From positions 22,925-86,924 of the forward strand of contig JBKBSF010000019.1 in assembly GCA_046291875.1 (NCBI GenBank): a stretch of DNA of 64,000 bases. The letters run 5' to 3'. The translations under genes were made by a program, and so were the position numbers. Below are positions 51,186-60,800 of the stretch, piece after piece. The notes below the pieces were generated by a model. That model was not told where the DNA came from, did not search any database, and saw only the letters and a list, made by a program, of their open reading frames with translations. The stretch is from SKVR01 sp046291875. GTDB taxonomy: Bacteria; Bacteroidota; Bacteroidia; Bacteroidales; UBA7960. Within the stretch, counting starts at the first letter, position 1. Every line of letters begins with the position of its first letter.

Positions 51186-53042
51186 ATGTGCGGAATACTG
51201 GGCTTTTGTGAGGGTCGTGCACCCCGAAAAGATATTGACACCCTTGCATTGCTGCTGGCCCATCGAGGACCCGATGCCCGTGGTGTATTTGCAGAAAACA
51301 ATACTACCCTGGCTCACCTGAGATTAAGCATCCTCGACCTTAGCGATGACGCCAACCAGCCTATGTTTTCTCATTGCAAACGATACGTAATGGTTTACAA
51401 TGGAGAAGTATACAATTTTCGCGAGATCCAGACCCGGCTGAAAGAAAAAAATCCTTCCTTTGCTGCCCGCACCCAATCCGACAGCGAGATAATCCTGGAG
51501 GCTTTTGCTGCATTCGGGCCCGATTTCGTGCATCAACTCAATGGCATGTTTGCCATCGCCATCTGGGACAGAGAGCAAAACAGCCTTTATCTTTACCGCG
51601 ACAGGTTGGGAATAAAGCCCATTTATTATTACCACCTTGAGGGCCGACTGGGCTTTGCATCGGAACTCAAGGTACTGGAGGCCTCCTTCGATCAATCGCT
51701 ACAGGTAGACTACCAGGCAGTAAATGCCTTTCTGCACCTGGGTTACATACCGGCACCCTTGAGCATTTATCGCCAGATCAGAAAGTTTCCGGCTGGCTGC
51801 ATGGGCGTTTTGGCAAAGGGTGAATTTCAGATACAACCCTACTGGCAGGCAGAAGAGAAAATCGGTGCCTCTCTGATGGAAGATCCGTTGGAGGCCCGCA
51901 AACAACTCACTGCCCTCATTGAATCTTCAGTGCGATATCGATTGGTTTCCGATGTGCCCTATGGCACCTTCCTGAGCGGAGGAATCGACTCCAGCCTGGT
52001 AACTGCAGTGGCCCAGAGCCTGCACCAACAGCCCATCAATACCTTCTCCATCGGTTTCTGGGACCAGAAGTTCAATGAGGCCGATCATGCACGTTCTGTG
52101 GCAAAACACCTGGGCACACACCACCACGAGTTTATGGTAACCGAGAAGGATGCACTTCACTGGATGCCACTGCTCAACGACATATACGACGAGCCCTATG
52201 CGGATTCCTCAGCAATACCTACCCTGCTGGTATCGCAAATGGCACGCAAGCATGTTACCATGACACTCTCTGGCGATGGAGGGGATGAACTATTTATGGG
52301 CTACGGAGCCTATAAATGGGCACAACGATTGGCAAACCCGTGGGTGAAACTATTGAGCTATCCGGCAGCAGTCTTACTGCCTTTCGGGCCCGCAAAATAT
52401 CGAAGAGCTGCCAGGTTGTTCGAAAACCCAGCCATGAAAACATTGCACAGCCATATTTTCTCACAGGAGCAATATTTGTTCAGCAGGAAGGAAATAGCCC
52501 AATACCTCAACCCAGAATACTTCTCCGATTTCCCGATGAGAGAAAATCTTTCGGTTGGCGCACGAAAACTCAATGCAGCAGAAGAGCAGGCGCTGTTCGA
52601 TTTGTTGTACTACCTGCCCGACGATCTGCTGGTAAAAGTAGACCGTGCCAGCATGCACTTCGCCCTGGAAACCCGGGTTCCCCTTCTCGATTACAGGATC
52701 GTTGAATGGGCTTTGAACCTGCACCCCAGTCTCAAGCAACGCAACTCACAGGCCAAATGGCTTCTTAAGGAAGTATTGTATCAATACGTACCGGCTCATC
52801 TTTTTCAACGCCCCAAAAGAGGCTTTGCCATTCCCTTGCAAAAATGGCTCAGAAAAGATCTTCGAAGTTTTGCCATGGATCATCTCCATCCCGATGCCAT
52901 CCGGCAAACCGGATTGCTGAACCCAAAAGCCGTGGATGCGCTTTTGAAAAACTTTTACAACAAAGATCAGCACTATCTCTACAACCGGATATGGCAATTG
53001 CTCGTACTGCAGCGCTGGTTTTTGAGCAAAACAACACCATAA
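51186..53042 (+). CDS. asnB: Asparagine synthetase (glutamine-hydrolysing)
   Basis: 618 residues. The N-terminal class II glutaminase has the catalytic Cys2 (MCGILGFCEG) and the LAHRGPDARGV, RLSILDLS and MVYNGEVYNF motifs. The synthetase domain has the PP-loop FLSGGIDSSLVTA (ATP) and LSGDGGDELFMGYG. The family makes Asn from Asp and Gln, but members in polysaccharide or lipid clusters amidate other substrates. It ends directly before the repeat array that controls the glycosyltransferase genes, so it is probably a separate unit. Confidence 0.9.
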   Translation: MCGILGFCEGRAPRKDIDTLALLLAHRGPDARGVFAENNTTLAHLRLSILDLSDDANQPMFSHCKRYVMVYNGEVYNFREIQTRLKEKNPSFAARTQSDSEIILEAFAAFGPDFVHQLNGMFAIAIWDREQNSLYLYRDRLGIKPIYYYHLEGRLGFASELKVLEASFDQSLQVDYQAVNAFLHLGYIPAPLSIYRQIRKFPAGCMGVLAKGEFQIQPYWQAEEKIGASLMEDPLEARKQLTALIESSVRYRLVSDVPYGTFLSGGIDSSLVTAVAQSLHQQPINTFSIGFWDQKFNEADHARSVAKHLGTHHHEFMVTEKDALHWMPLLNDIYDEPYADSSAIPTLLVSQMARKHVTMTLSGDGGDELFMGYGAYKWAQRLANPWVKLLSYPAAVLLPFGPAKYRRAARLFENPAMKTLHSHIFSQEQYLFSRKEIAQYLNPEYFSDFPMRENLSVGARKLNAAEEQALFDLLYYLPDDLLVKVDRASMHFALETRVPLLDYRIVEWALNLHPSLKQRNSQAKWLLKEVLYQYVPAHLFQRPKRGFAIPLQKWLRKDLRSFAMDHLHPDAIRQTGLLNPKAVDALLKNFYNKDQHYLYNRIWQLLVLQRWFLSKTTP

Positions 53043-53109
53043 TTAATACTTTGCTAACCATCAATTAATGCTGTCTTAACAGCTTTTGATTGTAGCTGGG
53101 GTAACTTTG
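53043..53109 (+). promoter_or_regulatory. Four-unit 11-bp repeat array and -7 element upstream of the glycosyltransferase cluster
   Basis: TTAATA (53043), CTAACC (53054), TTAATG (53065) and TTAACA (53076) repeat every 11 bp. Exactly 20 bp after the last unit is TAACTTTG (53102-53109). Unit number and spacing are the same as for the TonB receptor at 46165-46231. Confidence 0.78.
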
Positions 53110-53115
53110 CAATGT

Positions 53116-53222
53116 AGATATCATCTGAATTATTCTTCGGTTTCCATTCTTCTGATGATTCTCTCTTCATGTTGTGTTTTGATGAATAAACGGAAAGCCG
53201 GGCCCAGCACCCGGCTTTTTTA
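53116..53222 (+). ncRNA. Candidate small RNA or attenuated leader before the glycosyltransferase cluster
   Basis: A transcript from the TAACTTTG at 53102 would begin near 53116 and meet an intrinsic terminator after about 105 nt, before the first gene at 53261. It is either a discrete small RNA or a leader that must be read through. The boundaries are inferred. Confidence 0.3.
53194..53222 (+). terminator. Intrinsic terminator between asnB and the glycosyltransferase cluster
   Basis: A perfect 9-bp GC-rich stem (53194-53202 with 53210-53218, loop 7 nt) followed by a T run to 53222. It ends asnB transcripts and also lies downstream of the repeat-array promoter. Confidence 0.85.
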
Positions 53223-53260
53223 AGAATGAACTGTTCAGAAAACCCCAAAACCCTTCTTCT

Positions 53261-54634
53261 ATGACACTTCGGCAAGGCAATGTTGCATCGCAAACAGAAA
53301 AAGAAACTCCTTCCCGTGAAACTGCAGAGCCATCAAACTCAAAAGCCTGGCTGGCCACTGCCAATATGGGGTATGGTCATTTGCGGGCGTTGTATCCTGT
53401 TCGCAGCATCTCGCCATCGGAAATCATAGAAGTGGGCGATGATGCATCTACCCCTCATACGGAGCGTAAACTATGGCGGCGCATCCTCCGATTGTACGAG
53501 TTTCTGTCGCGGGCAAAATCAATTCCGGTGATAGGCAGAAGTCTTTTCCGCTTGCTTGATTTTTTCCTGCGTATTCCATCCTTCTATCCTTTTCGGGATC
53601 TTTCCAAAAGCACTTTCCAGGTTCGCATGTTAACTTCCAGCATCAGAAAGGGATTGTGTAAGGGTATGCTGGAGCGGATTTCCCAAAGCCCACTGCCCCT
53701 TGTTACCAGTTTTTATGCTCCGGCCATTGCTGCCGACACACAAGGACATCCGAGGGTTTTCTGTATCATTTGCGATACCGACCTCAACCGTGTATGGGTA
53801 AGCCAAGACCCATGGGAAAGCCGGATCGAATACTTTGCCCCTACCGGTCGGGCTGCACGCCGGTTGAAAGCGTATGGTGTGCCAGAAAACCGGATACATC
53901 TCAGCGGCTTTCCACTTCCCTTAGAATTACTGGGCAACACTGATCTGGATGTTTTGAAAGCAGACCTGGGCCAGCGATTGCACTACCTTGACCCCGCAAA
54001 CAGATTTTGGCCTCTGCACGAACGCAATGTCAACTATTTTCTAGGAGAAGACAACTGCAGGTTTCTCAACCAGCGCAAACTCACCATTACCTTCGCAGTT
54101 GGAGGTGCCGGAGCTCAAAAACATATAGGCAAAAAGATTGCTGTGAGTCTGCGTGAAAAACTCATGGCAAATCAGATCCAACTTAACCTTGTGGCGGGCA
54201 CCCGCACCGAAGTGATCGATTTTTTCCTCGATGTACAGGAAGAGATCAACAGCCAAAGTATTAAAGTGATTTTCGGGAAGGATTTTCCGGAATACTATGC
54301 AAAATTCAACCAGACACTCCGAACCACAGATATCCTGTGGAGCAAACCCAGTGAACTTTCCTTCTACTGCGCCCTGGGCATACCCATTATTATGACACCT
54401 ACTATAGGAGCACAGGAGAGGGCAAACCGTAAATGGTTGCGAGAAATACAAGCGGGATTCAAACAAGAAGATCCCCGCTACACCGATCAGTGGTTGTTCG
54501 ATCTTATCAACAAAGGCAGGCTGGCAGAAGCAGCATGGGCCGGTTTTCTGAAGGCACGCAAACGTGGCACTTTCAACATCATCGATTTTCTGCAAGATGG
54601 CACCATAAACTCCCACAGCCAGCTCATCCGTTAA
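53261..54634 (+). CDS. Glycosyltransferase-like protein, GT-B fold (MGDG-synthase-like N-terminus)
   Basis: 457 residues, no signal peptide. Residues about 30-45 (AWLATANMGYGHLRAL) resemble the glycine/His loop of GT28 lipid glycosyltransferases. The C-terminal half shows a GT-B donor domain: LTITFAVGGAGAQK, LNLVAGTRTEV, then the TTDILWSKPSELSFYCALGIPIIMTPTIGAQE region that positions the nucleotide sugar. A hydrophobic stretch near 85-115 could help membrane association. It is the first gene of a three-gene set with another GT28-like enzyme and a metallophosphoesterase, under the repeat-array promoter. Role in glycolipid synthesis is inferred; I cannot name the exact sugar or acceptor. Confidence 0.65.
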   Translation: MTLRQGNVASQTEKETPSRETAEPSNSKAWLATANMGYGHLRALYPVRSISPSEIIEVGDDASTPHTERKLWRRILRLYEFLSRAKSIPVIGRSLFRLLDFFLRIPSFYPFRDLSKSTFQVRMLTSSIRKGLCKGMLERISQSPLPLVTSFYAPAIAADTQGHPRVFCIICDTDLNRVWVSQDPWESRIEYFAPTGRAARRLKAYGVPENRIHLSGFPLPLELLGNTDLDVLKADLGQRLHYLDPANRFWPLHERNVNYFLGEDNCRFLNQRKLTITFAVGGAGAQKHIGKKIAVSLREKLMANQIQLNLVAGTRTEVIDFFLDVQEEINSQSIKVIFGKDFPEYYAKFNQTLRTTDILWSKPSELSFYCALGIPIIMTPTIGAQERANRKWLREIQAGFKQEDPRYTDQWLFDLINKGRLAEAAWAGFLKARKRGTFNIIDFLQDGTINSHSQLIR

Positions 54635-54708
54635 CATTTCCGATACAATAACTTAACGCAAAGGTAATTGCATCTTCAGGATCACTTAACATTGGATGGG
54701 TAATATTG
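54631..54708 (+). promoter_or_regulatory. Internal 11-bp repeat array and -7-like element before the second glycosyltransferase
   Basis: TTAACA (54631), GATACA (54642), TTAACG (54653), GTAATT (54664) and TTAACA (54686) all fall on one 11-bp grid; the slot at 54675 is poor. Nine bp after the last unit is TAATATTG (54701-54708), one mismatch from TAnnTTTG. The array begins at the stop codon of the upstream gene. Confidence 0.6.
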
Positions 54709-54731
54709 CAAAACTTCTACCCAAAAAGGTT

Positions 54732-55892
54732 ATGCAGAAAAATTTCCTGTTTCTCTACCTTAAAACCGGAGGCGGACATCTTGCTCCAGCCAGGTCGGTA
54801 GCCAATTATCTCAAAGCAAAACATGGCGATAAAGTAAACCCCCTGCTTCTGGATGGATTCGAAGGAGTAAACAGGGGCATCAAAGCCCTTGTGGAGGATG
54901 GATACCGAAAATCTCAGGCCAGCGCATTATGGGTTTTCGAAACGCTCTACGCTCTGAACAAGATCCCTTTCGTTGCCAGGCTCACTGCGGCTTTATTAAG
55001 CTATTTTATCGTTGATCCACTGGAGAAGCAGATCCTGTCGGCACAACCTTCCAGGGTGGTGATTTTTCATTTTTTCCTGATACGGCCTGTAATGGCCATA
55101 CTAAAAAAACACAAGCTCGATATTCCGGTAAGTGTGGTGGTTACAGACCCCTTTACGGCGCATCCCATATGGTTTCTCGACAAAAGGCCCTCTTTCATTG
55201 TCTTCTCCCAGCGAGTAAAAGACTATGCTGTAACCAGGGGAATTCTTCCTCAATCACTCTCCATCTTTCCGTTTATCCTCGACGAAAAATTTACCCGCCC
55301 CGCTGACCCTTTGCTTGGCGGAATAATAAGGCAAAATCTTGGCTTCGACCCACACAAGCGCATCATCCTGATCCTGGGTGGTGGAGATGGTATCCCCAAA
55401 GGAAAAAAGATACTGAAAAACTTCCTGAGGAACAATGCAGGAGCAGAAGTAGCCATAGTATGCGGCAATAATCGGGAACTCTACAGCAAGGCCCTTAAAC
55501 TTAAAGAAAAGCACAACTTCGATGCACTTAAGGTATACGGCTATGTAGATTTTATTTACGAACTCATCAATATTGCAGATGTGGTGGTAACCAAATGCGG
55601 CGCAAGCACTTTTATGGAGATCCTTATTTCCGGAAAGATCCCTGTGATCAACCATTACATCTGGGAGCAGGAAAAGGGGAATATGGAGTTTGTGCGCGAC
55701 AACCTGCTGGGAGTTTACGAAAGCAATCCCCAACGATTGCCCGAAAAGATCAGCGAGATCATTTACAATCCTCATATCTACAACGTCTACAAATCGAATA
55801 TTGAAAGCATGTCATTGCAAAACGGCACCCCCATGGTTTCTGAATTCCTCATCCATCAATCTCCTGCTTATGAACCTGCTCGTAATTTCTGA
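54732..55892 (+). CDS. GT28-family lipid glycosyltransferase (monogalactosyl/monoglucosyl-diacylglycerol synthase-like)
   Basis: 386 residues. The start FLFLYLKTGGGHLAPARSVANYL is the GGGH loop of MGDG synthases and UgtP, which transfer a sugar to diacylglycerol. The N-domain continues with VVVTDPFTAHPIWF and the C-domain has LILGGGDGIPKG and CGASTFMEILISGKIPVI, the GT28 nucleotide-sugar motif. It is a peripheral inner-membrane enzyme in known cases. The frame is open to 54696, but the -7-like element at 54701-54708 makes the ATG at 54732 the better start. It overlaps the metallophosphoesterase gene by 23 bp, which suggests coupled translation. Confidence 0.85.
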   Translation: MQKNFLFLYLKTGGGHLAPARSVANYLKAKHGDKVNPLLLDGFEGVNRGIKALVEDGYRKSQASALWVFETLYALNKIPFVARLTAALLSYFIVDPLEKQILSAQPSRVVIFHFFLIRPVMAILKKHKLDIPVSVVVTDPFTAHPIWFLDKRPSFIVFSQRVKDYAVTRGILPQSLSIFPFILDEKFTRPADPLLGGIIRQNLGFDPHKRIILILGGGDGIPKGKKILKNFLRNNAGAEVAIVCGNNRELYSKALKLKEKHNFDALKVYGYVDFIYELINIADVVVTKCGASTFMEILISGKIPVINHYIWEQEKGNMEFVRDNLLGVYESNPQRLPEKISEIIYNPHIYNVYKSNIESMSLQNGTPMVSEFLIHQSPAYEPARNF

Positions 55893-56634
55893 TCTGCACA
55901 TAGGCAACAACGACCATTTCGAAACTTTCGGATGGAATGGCCACGATTTCATTAAAGCATTGCAAAAGATAATACATGAAGAACGTATCGACAAGGTGGT
56001 GCTCAACGGCGACATCTTTGAGCTTTACAAATACAGCTTTGACGAGATTTGCAACTCCAACAAAGACCTGGTAGACTACCTGCTCAATCAATCATCTTTC
56101 ATTTATCTGAAGGGAAATCACGATGCCATTTGCCCCTTCGGCGAATCAAGCTACCAAACCACCAACAGCAAAGGCCAAAGCATCTACATTGAGCATGGGC
56201 ATAGTGCCGATTTTATGAATGGAACACAACTGGGAAGAAAAATACAGACCCTGGGGTTTAATCTTCTGCGATGGATCAGTAAAACGCCCTGGGTACTCAA
56301 CATCTATTTCCGCATTGTAGAACTGGATGAAGCCATCAACAAAATTCCCAAAAAGTATCATTCCATAAAGTACCTCACCCATGCCTTGCGCCTGCTCAAA
56401 GACCACGACCTGGTAGTTTTGGGTCATACACATAAGATAGAAGCACACAAAACTTACTATCTCAACGCAAGGAAGCAATATATAAACAGCGGATCGTGCT
56501 CCATGGGTCGCTTTCAGGGGGTTATTATCGACACCGAAACTCTGAGCTACGACACACTGAAATTCAAAAACTACAAAGAACTCCGCAAGGAATACAAACG
56601 CCCATTGATAAGAGAGCTTGCCCTCACTGCCTGA
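55870..56634 (+). CDS. Calcineurin-like metallophosphoesterase (PlcP/LpxH-like)
   Basis: 254 residues with all metal-binding motifs: SDLHIG, NGDIFELY, KGNHD, EHGH and VVLGHTHK. The pattern fits the UDP-2,3-diacylglucosamine hydrolase-like branch that includes LpxH and PlcP. PlcP removes phosphate headgroups from phospholipids during phosphate starvation and is typically encoded beside a glycosyltransferase, as here. The ATG at 55870 overlaps the end of the GT28 gene; an upstream extension of the frame is only the out-of-frame reading of that gene. A role in phospholipid turnover is inferred; an LpxH-type role is the main alternative. Confidence 0.85.
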   Translation: MNLLVISDLHIGNNDHFETFGWNGHDFIKALQKIIHEERIDKVVLNGDIFELYKYSFDEICNSNKDLVDYLLNQSSFIYLKGNHDAICPFGESSYQTTNSKGQSIYIEHGHSADFMNGTQLGRKIQTLGFNLLRWISKTPWVLNIYFRIVELDEAINKIPKKYHSIKYLTHALRLLKDHDLVVLGHTHKIEAHKTYYLNARKQYINSGSCSMGRFQGVIIDTETLSYDTLKFKNYKELRKEYKRPLIRELALTA

Positions 56635-56659
56635 CCCCCTTGCAAACCCCAGATACATG

Positions 56660-56689
56660 AAAACCCCGGTGGATGACCGCCGGGGTTTT
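56660..56689 (+). terminator. Terminator after the glycolipid-type cluster
   Basis: A 13-bp stem with one G-U pair (56660-56672 with 56677-56689, loop 4 nt), flanked by A and T runs and able to serve both converging genes. Confidence 0.85.
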
Positions 56690-56711
56690 AAATTTATATC
56701 TTTCCATCAGG

Positions 56712-57749
56712 TTACATTTGCCCATCCGGGCAAGGAATTGCCCCCTGCTTTTTGTTGGGTGGTCCCTGGTTAAACTGGTAAATAATGGATATTTCGTGTG
56801 CACCGCCTGTAGAATTGATCATACGGCTTACAGTAAAGTCGTAGCTGTAGGCAAACCTGAGGTTGTCGGTACGCAGACCACCGGTAAGCACCAGTGCATC
56901 ATTGTTCATCAACCCGTGAATCTGATTGTTAAAGATGGGTATACCTCTGTAGAGCAACCCCAGCGAGATAGGATCTTTGGACCAGTAGACCCCCAGGTCG
57001 ATCTGGTTGAACCTTCCCTGGTTGCGATACATGGTGGCCACAGAAATGCTTTCCTGTATTTTGGTGGCATACGTGCTTCCATAGTAATAGCGATAACCGG
57101 CATAAATCGATGTTTTCATTGGGATACGGCTCTCCTCGCCCGTCATGGACTGATTGGGGCGCATCATATTATCTATGGTAAACCCTCCCCACATATTGGT
57201 ATTATAAACCAGCAGAGAAGACGCTGCATCAAAGTATCCGATCCTTTCGATGGGCTGGGGCACAAGGGTATGTGGTGCGATGCCATCAAGAGAGATCTGG
57301 TCGCCAAAGATATGCCGGTGAAAATCTACGGTACGTTGTGCATACAAGAACTGCAACCCCGGACGCAGTGTCCAGCGATGATCGATTTTAAAATTATAGC
57401 TGTAAACCAAACCCCCATGTGTGGTAGCCAATCGACCTGAGCCTGCCTGATCGCGAAACAGCAATACACCCACACCACTTTTGTAGTTATGGAAATAATG
57501 ATCGAAGGAGAAAGCATAGGTTACAAAAGCCCCGGGGATTTGAGGCCACTGGTTGCGGTAGTTCATTACAATACGGCTACCATTGGTAGCTCCGGCAAAG
57601 GATGGAGCCAGATACAGAGGCGCAGCATAAAACTGCGAAAACTGCGGAGCCTGCCCTTGCACCTGCAGCACAGCACCCGATGCAAAAAACCACATCAACA
57701 TGAGCGATGCCAGCTTCCTGATACCATATGTGCTCTTATTTGTTTTCAT
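56712..57749 (-). CDS. PorP/SprF-family type IX secretion membrane protein
   Basis: A 345-residue outer-membrane beta-barrel. Signal peptide (ASLMLMWFFASGAVLQVQGQ) followed by the family start QAPQFSQFYAAPLYLAPSFAG, then NYRNQWPQIPGAFVTYAFSFDHYF and YSYNFKIDHRWTLRPGLQ. These proteins attach or present type IX substrates with gliding-type (type B) C-terminal domains. The gene lies 56 bp after the PKD giant, which ends in exactly such a domain, so the pair probably works together at the surface. Confidence 0.93.
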   Translation of the reverse strand: MKTNKSTYGIRKLASLMLMWFFASGAVLQVQGQAPQFSQFYAAPLYLAPSFAGATNGSRIVMNYRNQWPQIPGAFVTYAFSFDHYFHNYKSGVGVLLFRDQAGSGRLATTHGGLVYSYNFKIDHRWTLRPGLQFLYAQRTVDFHRHIFGDQISLDGIAPHTLVPQPIERIGYFDAASSLLVYNTNMWGGFTIDNMMRPNQSMTGEESRIPMKTSIYAGYRYYYGSTYATKIQESISVATMYRNQGRFNQIDLGVYWSKDPISLGLLYRGIPIFNNQIHGLMNNDALVLTGGLRTDNLRFAYSYDFTVSRMINSTGGAHEISIIYQFNQGPPNKKQGAIPCPDGQM

Positions 57750-57805
57750 CGCAAGTTGCGGGTTTTCTGTGTAAATAATTCTTTTTGGATGACGAGGATT
57801 TTCCT

Positions 57806-60800
57806 CTATCTATATAAGGTGACATCTCCAATATCTTCTATTTTTTTACCACTGTGGCAGGTTACCCAAACCTTCCATACATAAACTCCCATAGGCGAAA
57901 GCTCTCCTCTGTAATATCCATCCCAGCCAATATTGATATCTGTAGATCGGAACAGAAACTCACCCCATCGGTTGTAAATCTCAAGTCGGTATTCACGGAC
58001 CCCGGTATGTATGGGATAGAACACGTTATTGGCCGGATCATTCACCACATATTGCCCTCCTGTAGGCCCTGTTGTATTGGGCGTAAAAGCATTGGGGAAT
58101 ATAATCCTGCAGTTCTCCTCTGCCATAACAGCACCTGCTTTGGTAATCTGATCAAAGCACTGTGGCTGAGTATCCGAACCAACTATCAGTGTAATGTCGT
58201 AATTGCCCTCTCTCTCGTACTTGTGCTCAGGTTCAAATTCGTAATAAACGGTTCCATCTCCCATATGCCATTCATAATACGCAGCCAGACTGGAAAGGTT
58301 AACCATTCTTACACTTTCGTAAGGCAATTGTACCACAGGAGGGGTTACTCTGAAGTCGGCAGTGGGAGGCTCAAACACTGTAATGGTTTGGTAGGCAGAG
58401 TCTACACCGCCTTCGCCGCTTACCAGAAGTTTAACCAGGTATTCACCCGGGTCATGAAAAATATGTCTTGGGTGTTCCAGGTCAGAGAAATTGCCATCGG
58501 CAAAATCCCATAAAAAGACCTTACCATACTCGGTTTCGTTTCTAAACTGCACCTCAAGGGGAGGGCAACCTTGTGCAGATGGCTCAAACCCAACAATAGG
58601 GAATGGTGCCAGCACTTCTACCTTCTGACTGATGGTGTCGTTGCAGAAGTCATTTCCGGCAAACAATCTCACAGTATAATAGCGGGTGGCGTAATCGCCG
58701 GGCTCCCACACATAGTTATGAAATACCGGAGACTTATCAAGCTTGGCCAGCTGAGTGCCATCCCCCAGATCCCATATGTATTGCCAGTTGCCATCAGAGC
58801 TGAGGTTGTGGGCAACTACAGAGGTGTTGGGGTAGGTTTGGCTATGGGGAGTTACAAAAAGGTCGGCAACGGGTACCGGATACACTTGCACCTGTTTACT
58901 GATAGTATCCTTGCACCCAAAGGTAGAACGAGCTTCCAGCAATACATTGTAAAAACTCTCCTGTGTGCTGCCTGTATAAAATACATTGGCCGGGTTGGAG
59001 GCAGTAGAGGCAGTGCCATCGCCAAAGCTCCAACTGTACTGATGGGCACGTTGCGATTGATTCTGAAACTGCAGATGCAGCGGATTACAACCTGCCATTA
59101 TGGAGTTATCGGCTGTAAAAAGTGCCTGCACCTCCGGAAATACTGTAATTTGCTGCTGCGATTGGCGTGTGCACCCGAAACCGTTGCTGGTAACAAGGGT
59201 AAGATCCAGCACCACTGGCTCCTCTTCCAGGTTACGGAAGGTATGGTCGAAATTGATCTGTCCGTTGGCTGAGGGAGTTCCACCAAGATTCCACTGAAAA
59301 GCACTCCCTCCTACCGAATGATTTTCGATGGTTACCTCCAAAGGAGAACAACCAAAGGTATGATTGAGTGAAAAATCAGATTTGGGTCTCGGCCACACGG
59401 TAATGGGCAAACTCCTGGATGCCTCGCAACCCCATTGCGACAGGGTGTGAAGATTCACCTGGTACACTTTGTTTTGGGTGTAGCTCTCATTGTAATAAAT
59501 GTATTCAGGGTCGGAGGTATTAACAATAGTACCATCTCCCAACGACCAGGTATGCTGGAGCACCCCGAGTGAAAGATTTTCGAATTGAACCGCAAGAGGA
59601 TGGCACCCTTCGGTGGTTACATTAAAATCTGCAGTAATATCAGGATATACGGTAATCTGCCTGGAAGCGGTATCGATACATCCCCGGTCATTCTCAATTT
59701 CAAGCAAAGCAGTAAATACGCCAAGACCCTGATCATGCGCCTGATGGTACTCATTTTCAGTATTCCCCCAATTCTGGATGGAGGTTTGACCATCACCAAA
59801 ATTCCAACGCCAGGTGGCACTTCCTACGGAGGCATCGGCAAAAGAAACCAGCAGTGGTGAACAACCCACCACAGTATCCGGTTGAAACTGTGCCTTGGGA
59901 CGAGGATACACCAGGATATTCACCTGCGTTGAGTCTTTGCAACCAAACTCAGACTCTGCCTTAAGCTTTACAACAAAGGGCTGATCATGGGTATGACTGA
60001 AATTGGAGAACACATAAGTATGAGTTGTACTGTCGGTAGTGGATGAATTTCCATCGCCATAATTCCACAGGAAAGGACTGGCTCCCCCCTGGGTGTTGTT
60101 GGTGAAGGTTACTTCAAGCGGATGACACCCCTCAAAGTCAGACACTGATACACTTGCCACAACCTGCGGATATACCGTCAGGCTGTTGTAAAGGGTATCT
60201 TTGCAACCATATTCAGTATTGGTAGCTATCAGCCTGGTTTGAAAAGAAATAGCCTCTGAAGTGTTATTGAAATAGGTATGACTCACTCCTCCTGTGGTGG
60301 TAACTTCCTGAGAACCATCGCCAAAGTTCCACAGAAAACTATTTGCCCCCAGCGAGGTCTCCGCAAAATTTACAAACAGTGGGGCACAGCCGGTTCTTTT
60401 GGAAACAGTGTAATCGGCTTTCGGCTTAGGGTGAACCGTTATCTGGCGTTCAAGGCTGTCGACGCATCCAAACTGTGATTCCACCAGTAATTTTACCATG
60501 TAAGTTTGAATATTGTAATGATCGGTATTGGTAAAAATCCTCAGGGGTTCATCCTGCTGAGAGTTTCCTCCATCGCCAAAATCCCAGAAGAACGCAGAAG
60601 CTCCCCAGCTTTTGTTTTCAAAGCTTACTTCCAGGGGATGACAGCCTGATGTGATCATTTCAAAATCTGCTTTTACCTGAGGATAGATAGTAACCTCACG
60701 TATCAAAGTATCTTTACATCCACTGGCATTTTCAATGACCAGTTGCACAGGGTAGGTTACCAGATCGGGGGAAAGGTTGATATACTCCTGCACCACAAAT

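Noticed and set aside
55690..55869. Longer N-terminus for the metallophosphoesterase
   Set aside because: The extra 60 codons are the out-of-frame reading of the GT28 gene; the family begins at the SDLH motif shortly after 55870.
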